Below, one piece after another: positions 34,750 through 43,533 of a DNA stretch of 64,000 nt (positions are counted from its first letter, which is position 1; the number at the start of each line of letters is the position of its first letter). Made by a program: the position numbers and the translations under genes. This DNA is from Pararhodobacter aggregans (lineage in GTDB: Bacteria; Pseudomonadota; Alphaproteobacteria; Rhodobacterales; Rhodobacteraceae). The notes under the pieces were generated by a model, which saw only the letters and a list, made by a program, of their open reading frames with translations, was not told where the DNA came from and did no database searches. Location of the stretch: assembly GCF_003075525.1 (NCBI RefSeq), contig NZ_QDDR01000009.1:186001-250000 (forward strand), in the 5' to 3' direction.

Positions 34750-35970
34750 TTACTCGTAGCTGCGCAGATCCTCGATCACCTTGCCGTCATTGGGCAGGGT
34801 GCCGGGCGGCACGAGTTCAACCTTGCCCCGCAATTTCAGCGTATCGAGCAGCGTGGTTTCATACAACGCCGGATTGGACGCCCGGGTTTCGATGCGGACC
34901 GTCATCATGTCCATTTCCCCCTCCCGGGTGGCGATGACGCGGGCGCGGCCCACCTCCTCGTGCCGGGCGACGAAGGCCGCGACCTGTTCGGGGCGCACGA
35001 ACATGCCCTTGATCTTGGTCGTCTGGTCGGCGCGGCCCATCCAGCCCTTGATGCGCAAGTTGGTGCGGCCGCAGGGGCTGACGCCCTCCATGATCGCCGA
35101 CAGGTCCCCGGTGGCGAAGCGCACCAGCGGGTAATCCATGTTCAGCGTGGTCACCACGACCTCGCCCACCTCGCCATGCGGCACGGGATCGCCGGTGCCG
35201 GGGCGGACGATTTCGACGATCACCCCCTCGTCGATGACCATGCCCTCCATCGCGTCCGTCTCGTAGGCCACGTTGCCCAGATCGGCGGTGGCATAGCATT
35301 GGCGGCAGGTGATCCCGCGCTCGGCATAGAAGGCACGCAGCGACGGGAAGAGGGCGCCGCCGCCCACCACCGCCTTGGTGATGGCCAGCCGCTCGCCCAT
35401 CTCCTCGGCCTTGTCGAGGATGATCTTCAGGTAATCGGGCGTCCCGGCATAGGCGGTGGTGCCGATGTCCACGGCCGCGCGCAGCTGCAATTCGGTCTGG
35501 CCGGTGCCCGCGGGCAGGACGGCGGCGCCCACCGCGCGGGCGCCACTCTCGAACATCATCCCGGCCGGGACCAGGTGGTAGGAAAAGCAGTTCTGCACGA
35601 TATCGCCGCGCCCGATGCCCGAGGCGGTCAGGAACCGCCCCAGCCGCCACCAATCGGCGCTGGCACGACCCGGTTCATAGATCGGGCCCGGCGACTGGAA
35701 GACATGGTCGAACTCGGCGGTCTTCAGCGCGGCATAGCCGCCGAACGGGGCCGAGGCCGCCTGCGCCGCGACCAGCGCCGATTTGCGCAGCACCGGCAGG
35801 GCGGCCAGCGCCGCGGCATCGGTGATGGCCGCGGCATCGACGCCCGCCAGGACCGCGCCCAGCCCGGCGGTGCCCTGCGCCCGGGCGATCAGCCGCGGCA
35901 GATCCCGCGCAAGGTCGGCGGCGCGCTGGTCGGCCGAGCGGGTCTCGAGCGTGTCGAAGTGCTTTCCCAT
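34750..35970 (-). CDS. PaaK-like AMP-binding protein (phenylacetate-CoA ligase family)
   Basis: A 406-aa protein, last gene of the ABC/ligase operon. The start MGKHFDTLETRSADQRAADL has GGGAG upstream. YATADLGNVAYETD (substrate/Mg region), YPLVRFATGDLSAI and GRADQTTKIKGMFV match the PaaK C-terminal blocks. The N-terminal SSGTTG phosphate loop is absent: the equivalent region reads FQSPGPIYEPG. It may still activate acids with a modified loop or serve another role in the unit. The substrate is unknown. Confidence 0.85.
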   Translation of the reverse strand: MGKHFDTLETRSADQRAADLARDLPRLIARAQGTAGLGAVLAGVDAAAITDAAALAALPVLRKSALVAAQAASAPFGGYAALKTAEFDHVFQSPGPIYEPGRASADWWRLGRFLTASGIGRGDIVQNCFSYHLVPAGMMFESGARAVGAAVLPAGTGQTELQLRAAVDIGTTAYAGTPDYLKIILDKAEEMGERLAITKAVVGGGALFPSLRAFYAERGITCRQCYATADLGNVAYETDAMEGMVIDEGVIVEIVRPGTGDPVPHGEVGEVVVTTLNMDYPLVRFATGDLSAIMEGVSPCGRTNLRIKGWMGRADQTTKIKGMFVRPEQVAAFVARHEEVGRARVIATREGEMDMMTVRIETRASNPALYETTLLDTLKLRGKVELVPPGTLPNDGKVIEDLRSYE

Positions 35971-36031
35971 GGCTCCCACTGGGGCCTCCCGTCTTGTGCC
36001 CGTCGCGGGCAGGTCGTTTGCGTCTGCGGTC

Positions 36032-36871
36032 TCAGGCCAGCCAGCGCTTGCGGCGGCGGTAGCTGCGCACGTCGCGGAACGACTTGCGCCCCTTGTCCGA
36101 CATGCCGAGGTAGAATTCGGCCACATCCGGGTTCTCGCGCAGGGCCTGCGCGGTGCCGTCCATGACGACGCGGCCGTTTTCAAGGATATAGCCGGTATGG
36201 GCGTATTTCAGCGCCACGTTGGTGTTCTGCTCGGCCAAGAGGATCGTCACGCCCTGTTCCTCGTTGAGGCGGCGCACGATCTCGAAGATCTGCTCGACCA
36301 GCTGCGGCGCAAGGCCCATCGAGGGCTCGTCCAGGAGGATCATCTCGGGCCGGGCCATCATCGCCCGGCCGATGGCCACCATCTGCTGTTCACCGCCCGA
36401 GGTGTAGCCGGCCTGCGACTTGCGGCGGGTCTTCAGGCGGGGGAAATATTCATAGACCATCTCCAGATCGGCGGCGGTGGCGCCGCGTCCGTCGGTCCTT
36501 GTGTAGCTGCCGGTCAGCAGGTTCTCCTCGACCGTCAGGTGTTCGAAGCAATGGCGCCCCTCCATGACCTGGATGACGCCGGACTTGACCAGATCGGCCG
36601 GGTCGCGGCCCGCCAGATCCTTGCCCTTGTAGCTGATCGAGCCCTTGGTGATCTCGCCGCGTTCGGATTTGAGGAGGCCCGAGATCGACTTGAGCGTGGT
36701 GGACTTGCCCGCGCCGTTGCCGCCCAGAAGCGCGGTGATGCCACCCTTGGGCACCGCCAGGCTGACCCCTTTCAGCACCAGGATCACATGGTTGTAGATC
36801 ACCTCGATGTTCTTGACATCGAGCAGCGTCTCGGCCTGGGGCTTGGCATCGAACATGGCGGGATCCGTCAT
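36032..36871 (-). CDS. Branched-chain-type ABC transporter ATPase (LivF-like)
   Basis: A 279-aa ATPase with Walker A GGNGAGKST, signature YTSGGEQQMVAIGRAM and Walker B MILLDEPSMGLAP, plus a basic C-terminal extension (SYRRRKRWLA) absent from typical 235-aa LivF proteins. The ATG at 36871 is used; a TTG lies one codon upstream, and the SD is weak. It is the sixth gene of the operon, after the binding protein and a stem-loop. Confidence 0.92.
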   Translation of the reverse strand: MTDPAMFDAKPQAETLLDVKNIEVIYNHVILVLKGVSLAVPKGGITALLGGNGAGKSTTLKSISGLLKSERGEITKGSISYKGKDLAGRDPADLVKSGVIQVMEGRHCFEHLTVEENLLTGSYTRTDGRGATAADLEMVYEYFPRLKTRRKSQAGYTSGGEQQMVAIGRAMMARPEMILLDEPSMGLAPQLVEQIFEIVRRLNEEQGVTILLAEQNTNVALKYAHTGYILENGRVVMDGTAQALRENPDVAEFYLGMSDKGRKSFRDVRSYRRRKRWLA

Positions 36872-36887
36872 CAATCGGGTTGGGGGT

Positions 36888-36911
36888 GGCGGGCGCCCGG
36901 AGGCGCCCGCC
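36888..36911 (-). terminator. Stem-loop between the binding-protein gene and the LivF-like gene
   Basis: A perfect 10-bp stem (GGCGGGCGCC / GGCGCCCGCC) with a 4-nt loop, 9 nt after the binding-protein stop. It has no U-run, so an mRNA 3' stabiliser or attenuator is more likely than a full terminator. Confidence 0.6.
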
Positions 36912-36920
36912 GTTCCGGGC

Positions 36921-38210
36921 TCAGAGGCAGCCCGGGGTGATGTTGTTCTCGGTCGCGTAGGCCGCGGCGTCAGCCGTCGCCAGTTCGCCGATCAGGGTCC
37001 GGTCGGACTGGATCCAGTCGGTAATCAGGCTCCAGGTCTGGGTGTCGGCGTCCCATTGCTGCATCATCGCCGCGCCGCCGCCGCCATGGTTCTGGCAGTT
37101 GACGTCGAAGGGCGCCGAGAAGTTCGGCAGGCCCAGCTCGGCCAGACGCTCTTCGGTGATGCTCAGCGCTTCCATGCCCGCCCGCATTTCGGCGGCGTTG
37201 ATCTGGGCATGGCCCGCCAGTTCCTGCGCGGTACGGGCGGCCTCGACCGCCAGCATCGCGGCATAGAGCCCGCGGGAATAGACCGCCGAACCGATCTGGT
37301 CACCGTTGCCGGCGGCCATCCCGCGGTCCACGACATAGGTCTGGATGTCGTCATAGAGCGGATAGTCGCGGCCGACGCCGTGGAAGGTCAGCGCGGTATA
37401 GCCGTCGGCGCCCGCGCCCACCGGCACCACGTCGTTCTCCGAGCCCGACCACCAGATGCCGATGAAATGGTCCATCGGGAAGCGGATGTTGGCGGCCTCC
37501 TGGATGGCGACCGCGTTCATCACGCCCCAGCCCCACATGATCACGTAATCCGGGCGCTCGCGGCGGATCTGCAGCCACTGGCTGGACTGCTCCTGACCGG
37601 GCGAGTCGACGGGGATCAGCACCAGTTCGAACCCGTTGCTGGCGGCGAGCGATTCCAGCGTCGGGATCGGTTCGCGGCCATAGGCCGAGTTGTGGTAAAG
37701 AAGGACGATCTTCTTGCCGTCCAGCGAATCCCCGTTCTGGCTGAGCAGGTAGTTGATCGCGACCGAGGCACCGTCCCAGTAGTTGGCGGGATAGTTGAAG
37801 ACCCAGGGGAAGGTCTCGCCTTCCATGGCCGAGGTCCGGCCGTAGCCCATCGTGTGCAGCGGCACGCCATCGGCGGTGACGCGCGGGATCAGCTGATAGG
37901 TGATGCCGGTCGACAGCGGCTGCAGGATCAGCGGGTTGTCGCCGCGGATCGATTCGTAGCATTCGACGCCGCGCTCGGTGTTATAGGCGGTTTCGCATTC
38001 GCTCATGCGGATCGGCAGCCCTCCGATGCCGCCGTCACGCTGGTTGATGAGCGTCAGGTAGTCCTGATACCCGTCGGCAAAGGGAATGCCGCCGGGGGCG
38101 AAGGGCCCGGTGCGATAGTTCAGCATCGGGAAGTGCAGATCCTGCGCGACGGCGGGCGCCGCGAGGCCGGTCGTGGCGGCAAGCAATGCCGCGAACGTGG
38201 TCATCTTCAT
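36921..38210 (-). CDS. ABC transporter periplasmic binding protein (LivK-like)
   Basis: A 429-aa protein with a signal peptide (MKMTTFAALLAATTGLAAP, cut after AVA). The type I periplasmic binding fold is recognised by LNYRTGPFAPGGIPFADGYQ and GLPIRMSECETAYNTERGVE. It is longer than amino-acid LivK proteins (about 370 aa), as in binding proteins for aromatic or other organic acids. It is the fifth gene of the operon, and the ligand probably matches the substrate of the co-encoded CoA ligases. Confidence 0.9.
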   Translation of the reverse strand: MKMTTFAALLAATTGLAAPAVAQDLHFPMLNYRTGPFAPGGIPFADGYQDYLTLINQRDGGIGGLPIRMSECETAYNTERGVECYESIRGDNPLILQPLSTGITYQLIPRVTADGVPLHTMGYGRTSAMEGETFPWVFNYPANYWDGASVAINYLLSQNGDSLDGKKIVLLYHNSAYGREPIPTLESLAASNGFELVLIPVDSPGQEQSSQWLQIRRERPDYVIMWGWGVMNAVAIQEAANIRFPMDHFIGIWWSGSENDVVPVGAGADGYTALTFHGVGRDYPLYDDIQTYVVDRGMAAGNGDQIGSAVYSRGLYAAMLAVEAARTAQELAGHAQINAAEMRAGMEALSITEERLAELGLPNFSAPFDVNCQNHGGGGAAMMQQWDADTQTWSLITDWIQSDRTLIGELATADAAAYATENNITPGCL

Positions 38211-38267
38211 TGGTTTCTCCTCCCAGTCGATGACGGTTTCGTTGGTCTTCGAACTCTCGGGCCCCGC

Positions 38268-39344
38268 CTAGTGCGGGAAGGGCCAAAGCCGCAGTTTGTC
38301 CTTGATCGTCCGCCACAGCGCCGCCATGCCATGCGGCTCGGCGATCAGCACGACGATGATGAGCGCGCCGATGATCATGATCTCCAGATGCCGCGCGAGG
38401 TCGGCAGGCCAGCCGAGGTTGTCGACCAGCAGGATCTTCAGCAGGACCGGCAGCACCACCAGGAAGGCGGCGCCCAGGAAGGACCCCAGGATCGAGCCCA
38501 GCCCGCCGATGATGACCATAAAGAGGACAAGGAAGCTCTTGTTGATGCCGAAAGCCTCGCCCGCCTCGACCGCGCCCAGATAGACCCCGAACATCAGCGC
38601 CCCGGCCACGCCCACGAAGAAGGACGAGACGGCGAAGGAGCTGAGCTTGGCGATCAGGGGGTTCACGCCGATGATCTCGGCGGCGATGTCCATGTCGCGG
38701 ATCGCCATCCAGGTCCGGCCCATCTGCCCGCGCGTCAGGTTGCGCGCCAGCCAGGCCATGGCCACGGTGAAGATCAGGCAGGTGAAATAGACCGCCGTCG
38801 AACTGGCCGTGGCCCCGGTGATGGTGACGCCGAACATCGAGCGTTCGGGCATCGAGATCTGGCCGGTCGAGGAATAGTTGAAGAACCAGCCATAGCGGGT
38901 GAAAAGCCAGATCAGGAAGAACTGCGCCGCCAGCGTCGCCACCGCCAGGTAGAAGCCCTTGATCTTGAGGGAGGGCAGGCCGAACAGCACGCCCACCGCC
39001 GAGGTCACCAGCCCCGACAGGAGGAAGACCAGATAGATCGGCATCGCCGGAAAGGCGGTGGTCAGCTTGAAGGTGGCATAGGCGCCCACGGCCATGAAGG
39101 CGGCGGTGCCCAGCGACAGCAGGCCGGTATAGCCGATCAGGATGTTCAGCCCCAAGGCCGCGATCACGTAGATCATGAAGGGCACGACGATGGAATTGGC
39201 CCAGTAATCGTTCATGACCATCGGCAGGACCAGAAAGGCCACCGCCATCACCACCCAATAGGCATAGCGGTCGAACCGGATCGGGAAGGTCTGGTTGTCG
39301 CTGGCGTAGGACGTCTTGAAATCGCCCGCTTCACGGTAAAGCAT
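38268..39344 (-). CDS. Branched-chain-type ABC transporter permease (LivM-like)
   Basis: A 358-aa protein with about ten helices. The family blocks ALGLNILIGYTGLLSLGTAAFMAVGAY-type (about residues 43-69) and the LivM GLGSILGSFLGAAFLV end region are present. It starts 4 nt after the LivH-like stop and is followed by the binding-protein gene. Confidence 0.93.
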   Translation of the reverse strand: MLYREAGDFKTSYASDNQTFPIRFDRYAYWVVMAVAFLVLPMVMNDYWANSIVVPFMIYVIAALGLNILIGYTGLLSLGTAAFMAVGAYATFKLTTAFPAMPIYLVFLLSGLVTSAVGVLFGLPSLKIKGFYLAVATLAAQFFLIWLFTRYGWFFNYSSTGQISMPERSMFGVTITGATASSTAVYFTCLIFTVAMAWLARNLTRGQMGRTWMAIRDMDIAAEIIGVNPLIAKLSSFAVSSFFVGVAGALMFGVYLGAVEAGEAFGINKSFLVLFMVIIGGLGSILGSFLGAAFLVVLPVLLKILLVDNLGWPADLARHLEIMIIGALIIVVLIAEPHGMAALWRTIKDKLRLWPFPH

Positions 39345-39348
39345 AGTC

Positions 39349-40335
39349 TCAGACCCTCTCGATGATGCGTTCGCCGAACAGACCCTGCGGACGGAACAGC
39401 AGGAAGACGAGGGCGAGCATGTAGGCGAACCAGTTCTCGGTGGCGCCGCCGATCACCGGCTGCATCAGGAAATCGAAGAGCTTCTCGCCCACGCCGATCA
39501 GAAGCCCGCCGACGATGGCCCCGGGGATCGAGGTGAAGCCGCCCAGGATCAGCACCGGCAGGGCCTTGAGCGCGATCAGCGACAGCGAGAACTGCACCCC
39601 CGACTTCGAGCCCCACATGATCCCCGCGACCAGCGCGACGATCCCGGCGATGGACCAGGTCAGCACCCAGATGAAGCGCAGCGAGATGCCGACCGACAGC
39701 GCGGCCTGGTGGTCATCGGCCACCGCGCGCAGTGCCCGGCCCTGCTTGGTGTATTGCGAGAACAGCACCAGCCCCGTCACCAGCACCGCGGCGATGCCCA
39801 GCGCGTAAAGGCTCAGCGTGTCGATGAAGAAGCCATAGCCGAAGAGGTTGTAGGTCGTCTCGTCCACCCACGACGACATGCCCTGCGGGATGCCGACATC
39901 GAGGCGCTTGACCTCGGCCCCCCACATGATGTCGCCCAGCCCCTCCAGAAAGAAGGCCAGCCCGATGGTGGCCATGAACAGGATGATCGGCTCCTGATTG
40001 ACCAGATGCTTCAGCACGATCCGCTCGATCAGCCAGGCCATGCCGATCATCACCAGCACGGTCAGCGGGATCGCCACCACCGAGGGCAGGTTCCAGCCGA
40101 AATTGTGGATCGAGGTGCCGAAGGCCGCGTTGATGATCGGCGCGAAGGGGATCTGGCCGTTCTGCAGGCCAACCAGCGTCAGTGCCGCGAACAGCGCCAT
40201 GACGCCCTGCGCGAAGTTGAAGATGCCGGACGCTTTGAAGATCAGCACGAACCCCAGCGCCACCAGCGAATACATGATGCCCACGGTGACGCCGTTGAGC
40301 GCCGCCTCCATGGCGAAGAGAACGTTGTCACTCAT
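39349..40335 (-). CDS. Branched-chain-type ABC transporter permease (LivH-like)
   Basis: A 328-aa protein with about eight helices. GIMYSLVALGFVLIFKASGI and FNFAQGVMALFAAL near the N-terminus are the LivH signature. It overlaps the LivG-like gene by 8 nt. With the LivM-like protein it forms the membrane channel of the importer. Confidence 0.93.
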   Translation of the reverse strand: MSDNVLFAMEAALNGVTVGIMYSLVALGFVLIFKASGIFNFAQGVMALFAALTLVGLQNGQIPFAPIINAAFGTSIHNFGWNLPSVVAIPLTVLVMIGMAWLIERIVLKHLVNQEPIILFMATIGLAFFLEGLGDIMWGAEVKRLDVGIPQGMSSWVDETTYNLFGYGFFIDTLSLYALGIAAVLVTGLVLFSQYTKQGRALRAVADDHQAALSVGISLRFIWVLTWSIAGIVALVAGIMWGSKSGVQFSLSLIALKALPVLILGGFTSIPGAIVGGLLIGVGEKLFDFLMQPVIGGATENWFAYMLALVFLLFRPQGLFGERIIERV

Positions 40336-41149
40336 GGGCCACCCCCAGATAGGCGTCGATCACGTCTTGGTTGCCCCGCACCTCATCAGGCGTGCCGTCG
40401 CCGATCTTCTTGCCGTAATCCATCACCACCACCCGGTCGGACAGGTCCATGACCACGCCCATGTCGTGTTCGATCAGCACGATGGTCGTGCCGAATTCGT
40501 CGTTCACGTCGAGGATGAAGCGGGACATGTCCTCTTTCTCTTCGACGTTCATCCCGGCCATGGGCTCGTCCAGCAGCAGGATCTGCGGTTCCGCCGCCAG
40601 CGCCCGCGCCAGTTCGACCCGCTTTTTCAGCCCGTAGGGCAGGCGCGCGACCGGGGTCTTGCGGATATGCTGGATCTCCAGGAAGTCGATGACCTTCTCG
40701 ACCTTCGCGCGGTGCTCGTCTTCCTCGCGCGACGCCGGACCCCACCAGAGCGCCTGTTTCAGGAACCCCGATTTCATCAGGTTGATGCGGCCGGTCATGA
40801 TGTTGTCCAGCACCGACATGCCTTCGAACAGCGCGATGTTCTGGAAGGTGCGGGCGATGCCGGTGCGGGCCACCTGATAGGGCGGCATCTTGCGGCGCTT
40901 GTAGCCCTTGTAGAGGATCTCGCCCTCCTGCGGGACATAGAAGCCCGAGATGACGTTCATCATCGACGACTTGCCCGCCCCGTTCGGCCCAATGATCGCC
41001 CGGATCTCGCCCTCGCGGATATCGAACGAGATGTTCTTGATCGCCTCCACCCCGCCAAAGCGCAGGGTGATGTTCTTCAGTTCCAGCACCACCGGGCCGA
41101 TCTGGCGGCCGTCCGCGGTGACGTAGCCCTCTGCGGGTTGATCCAGCAT
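40328..41149 (-). CDS. Branched-chain-type ABC transporter ATPase (LivG-like)
   Basis: A 273-aa ATPase with Walker A GPNGAGKSS, the LivG-type signature RLPYGLKKRVELARAL and Walker B ILLLDEPMAGMN. It lies 11 nt after the acyl-CoA synthetase stop and overlaps the LivH-like gene. The pairing of synthetase and ATPase in one transcript points to import with immediate CoA activation. Confidence 0.93.
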   Translation of the reverse strand: MLDQPAEGYVTADGRQIGPVVLELKNITLRFGGVEAIKNISFDIREGEIRAIIGPNGAGKSSMMNVISGFYVPQEGEILYKGYKRRKMPPYQVARTGIARTFQNIALFEGMSVLDNIMTGRINLMKSGFLKQALWWGPASREEDEHRAKVEKVIDFLEIQHIRKTPVARLPYGLKKRVELARALAAEPQILLLDEPMAGMNVEEKEDMSRFILDVNDEFGTTIVLIEHDMGVVMDLSDRVVVMDYGKKIGDGTPDEVRGNQDVIDAYLGVAHE

Positions 41150-41160
41150 GTCCCTGTCCC

Positions 41161-43131
41161 TTATTCCGCCGCCATCCGCTGCCCGGCGAGCGCCACGACC
41201 GCCGCATCGCGCAGTTCCAGCGTGGCTTTCAGCGCGCCTTTGCGGCCGTCCTCGTAGGTGACTTCCGTCTCGGTGTAGACACTGGTCGCATCGGAATAGA
41301 GCGCGGCGATCAGGTCGGCGAATTTCTCCTCGATGAAGCGGCGCTTGACCTTGCGGGTGCGGGTCATCTCGCCGTCATCGGCGTCGAGTTCCTTGTGCAG
41401 CACCAGGAAGCGGTGGATCTGGCAGCCGGACAGCATCGGGTCCTGCGCGACCGAGGCGTTGACCTCTTCGACATGGCTCTGGATCTGGGCCAGAACTTGC
41501 GGGTGCCCGGCCAGTTCCTGATAGCTGGAATAGCCGATGTTGTTGCGCTCGGCCCAGTTGCCCACCGCCGTCAGGTCGATGTTGATGAAGGCCGTGCAGC
41601 GGTCGCGGCCCGAGCCGAAGACCACCGCCTCCAGGATGTTGGGATAGAACTTCAGCTTGTTCTCGACATACTTCGGCGCAAAGAGCCGCCCGTCGGCCAT
41701 CTTGCCCACGTCCTTGGCCCGGTCGATGATCCTGAGGTGCCCGGTGCCTTCCTCGAAGAACCCGGCATCCCCGGTGGCCACCCAGCCCTCGGCATCCTTG
41801 GTGGAGGCCGTGCTTTCGGCGTTCTTGTAATATTCCACGAAAGTCCCCGGCGAGCGGTAGAAGACCTCGCCCGACTCGGCGATCCGCACCTCCACCCCGG
41901 GGCTCGGGACGCCCACGGTATCCGAGCGCACCTCGCCATCGGGCTGCTGGGTGATGAAGACCGAGGCTTCGGTCTGGCCGTAAAGCTGCTTCAGGTTGAT
42001 CCCCAGCGAGCGGTAGAAATCGAAGATCTCGGGCCCGATCGCCTCTCCCGCGGTATAGGCCACGCGGATGTTCGACAGCCCGAGCGTGTTCTTCAGCGGG
42101 CCGTAAACCAGCATCTCGCCCATGCGGTATTTCAGCCGGTCGCCGCCCGACACGGGCTTTCCGTCCAGAATGGCGCCGCCGACCTTGCGGGCATGGGCCA
42201 TGTAACGGTCAAAGAGGCGCTTTTTCGCCGGGCTCGCATCCTCCATGCGGATCATGACCTGCGTCAGCATCGTCTCGAACACGCGAGGGGGCGCGAAGAA
42301 ATAGGTCGGCCCGATCTCGCGCAGGTCCGACATCATGGTCGTCGCATTTTCCGGGCAGTTGACGCAGAACCCGGCCCAATAGGCCTGCCCCATCGAAAAG
42401 ATGAAATCGCCAACCCAGGCCATCGGCAGATAGGCCAGGATCTCGTCCTTGAACCCCAGCTTGTCGAAGCTGCAGGACGCCTTGGCCGTCTCGATGATGT
42501 TGCGGTTGGACAGCACCACGCCCTTGGGCTTGCCGGTGGTGCCCGAGGTATAGAGCATCACGCAGGTCGTGTCGTAATCCTGCTCGGCCAGACGCCGCGC
42601 CAGTTCCGGCGCCAGCCGCGTCTCGGCCGCGCGCCCCTCGGACTGGACATCCATCAGCCAGTTCATCTGCGCGTGGTCGTATTTGCGCATGCCGCGGCGG
42701 TCGAGGTAGAGGATCTGCTCGATCCCCGAGACGCTTTCCTGCACCTCGATCACCTTGTCGACCTGCTCCTGATCGCCGCAGATGGCAAAGCGCGCGCCGC
42801 AATGGTCGAGGACATAGGCCATCTCCTCGGTCACCGCGTCCTGATAGAGCGGAACCGGGATCGCCCCCACCGATTGCGCGGCCACCATCGACCAGTAAAG
42901 CGCCGGACGGTTGCGGCCGATGATCGCGACGTGATCGCCCCGCGCCATGCCCAGGGCCAGAAAGCCCAGCGCCATGGCCCGGACTTCATCGGCCACCTGC
43001 GCCCAGGTCCAGGCCTGCCAGATGCCGAATTCCTTCTCGCGATAGGCGGTCAGGCGGGCGTATTGACTGGCATTGCGGGCCAGCAGCGCGGGCACGGAAT
43101 GCAGCGCGGCCTCGGGTGCGGTCGTGGTCAC
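41161..43131 (-). CDS. AMP-forming acyl-CoA synthetase (long-chain/aromatic acid type)
   Basis: A 656-aa protein with a GTG start (GGAGGAG upstream) giving VTTTAPEAALHSVPALLARN. The AMP-binding loop YTSGTTGKPKGVVLSNRN is intact, followed by YGQTEASVF and TGDAGFFEEGTGHLRIIDR. It is about 100 residues longer than FadD and resembles the FAA1/long-chain branch. It is the first gene of the minus-strand operon with a full LivGHMKF importer and a PaaK-like protein. Its substrate, an organic acid brought in by the importer, is an inference. Confidence 0.92.
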   Translation of the reverse strand: MTTTAPEAALHSVPALLARNASQYARLTAYREKEFGIWQAWTWAQVADEVRAMALGFLALGMARGDHVAIIGRNRPALYWSMVAAQSVGAIPVPLYQDAVTEEMAYVLDHCGARFAICGDQEQVDKVIEVQESVSGIEQILYLDRRGMRKYDHAQMNWLMDVQSEGRAAETRLAPELARRLAEQDYDTTCVMLYTSGTTGKPKGVVLSNRNIIETAKASCSFDKLGFKDEILAYLPMAWVGDFIFSMGQAYWAGFCVNCPENATTMMSDLREIGPTYFFAPPRVFETMLTQVMIRMEDASPAKKRLFDRYMAHARKVGGAILDGKPVSGGDRLKYRMGEMLVYGPLKNTLGLSNIRVAYTAGEAIGPEIFDFYRSLGINLKQLYGQTEASVFITQQPDGEVRSDTVGVPSPGVEVRIAESGEVFYRSPGTFVEYYKNAESTASTKDAEGWVATGDAGFFEEGTGHLRIIDRAKDVGKMADGRLFAPKYVENKLKFYPNILEAVVFGSGRDRCTAFINIDLTAVGNWAERNNIGYSSYQELAGHPQVLAQIQSHVEEVNASVAQDPMLSGCQIHRFLVLHKELDADDGEMTRTRKVKRRFIEEKFADLIAALYSDATSVYTETEVTYEDGRKGALKATLELRDAAVVALAGQRMAAE

Positions 43132-43231
43132 CTGTCGTTCTCCTCCCCTGGCGCTGGTCCCGGCCTCCCCGCCGGTCCTGCGCGACGCCCGATTGGTGGC
43201 GGGCGAGTATTGCCGCAGTTTGTCGCAATCC

Positions 43232-43396
43232 TTACGAATTGTTACGCCGGTTGTTACGCCGGTGGGCGGCCCCCCTCGGCGCGAGCCGCCCCGCAGTTGG
43301 CGCCAGACTCGGCGTCGCCAAGGCCACGCACGCCAGACCCGGCACGCCCGGCGGCAGGGCGGCCGGGCAGGTCGGCAGATAGGGCAGGTCGGACAT
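43232..43396 (-). CDS. Possible 54-aa leader/small protein
   Basis: A short frame with GGAGG 6 nt before ATG, product MSDLPYLPTCPAALPPGVPG onward, Pro/Ala-rich and ending RRNNRRNNS. The Arg-Asn-Asn tail is made by the 12-bp tandem repeat at 43239-43262. It is on the same strand as, and 100 nt ahead of, the synthetase/ABC operon, so it could be a leader ORF. Evidence is limited to SD and position. Confidence 0.3.
   Translation of the reverse strand: MSDLPYLPTCPAALPPGVPGLACVALATPSLAPTAGRLAPRGAAHRRNNRRNNS
43239..43262. repeat. Tandem 12-bp direct repeat upstream of the ABC/ligase operon
   Basis: TTGTTACGCCGG occurs twice in exact succession; CCTTACGAA just before it resembles a third partial copy. 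It lies about 108-131 nt before the synthetase start codon and is a candidate regulator site. The rest of the 43132-43533 gap holds only the possible 54-aa ORF and nothing else recognisable. Confidence 0.7.
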
Positions 43397-43533
43397 GGCG
43401 GCCTCCGTTCGGTCCGGGCCATCCTGCGGCGGGGGACATGGCTGGGCAAGCCCTTGCCGCACCCGGATCCCCGCCCCGGCTTATCCCCAGATTCTGCGTT
43501 GCAGCGGACTGGACCTGGGCCTAACCCCGTCGC

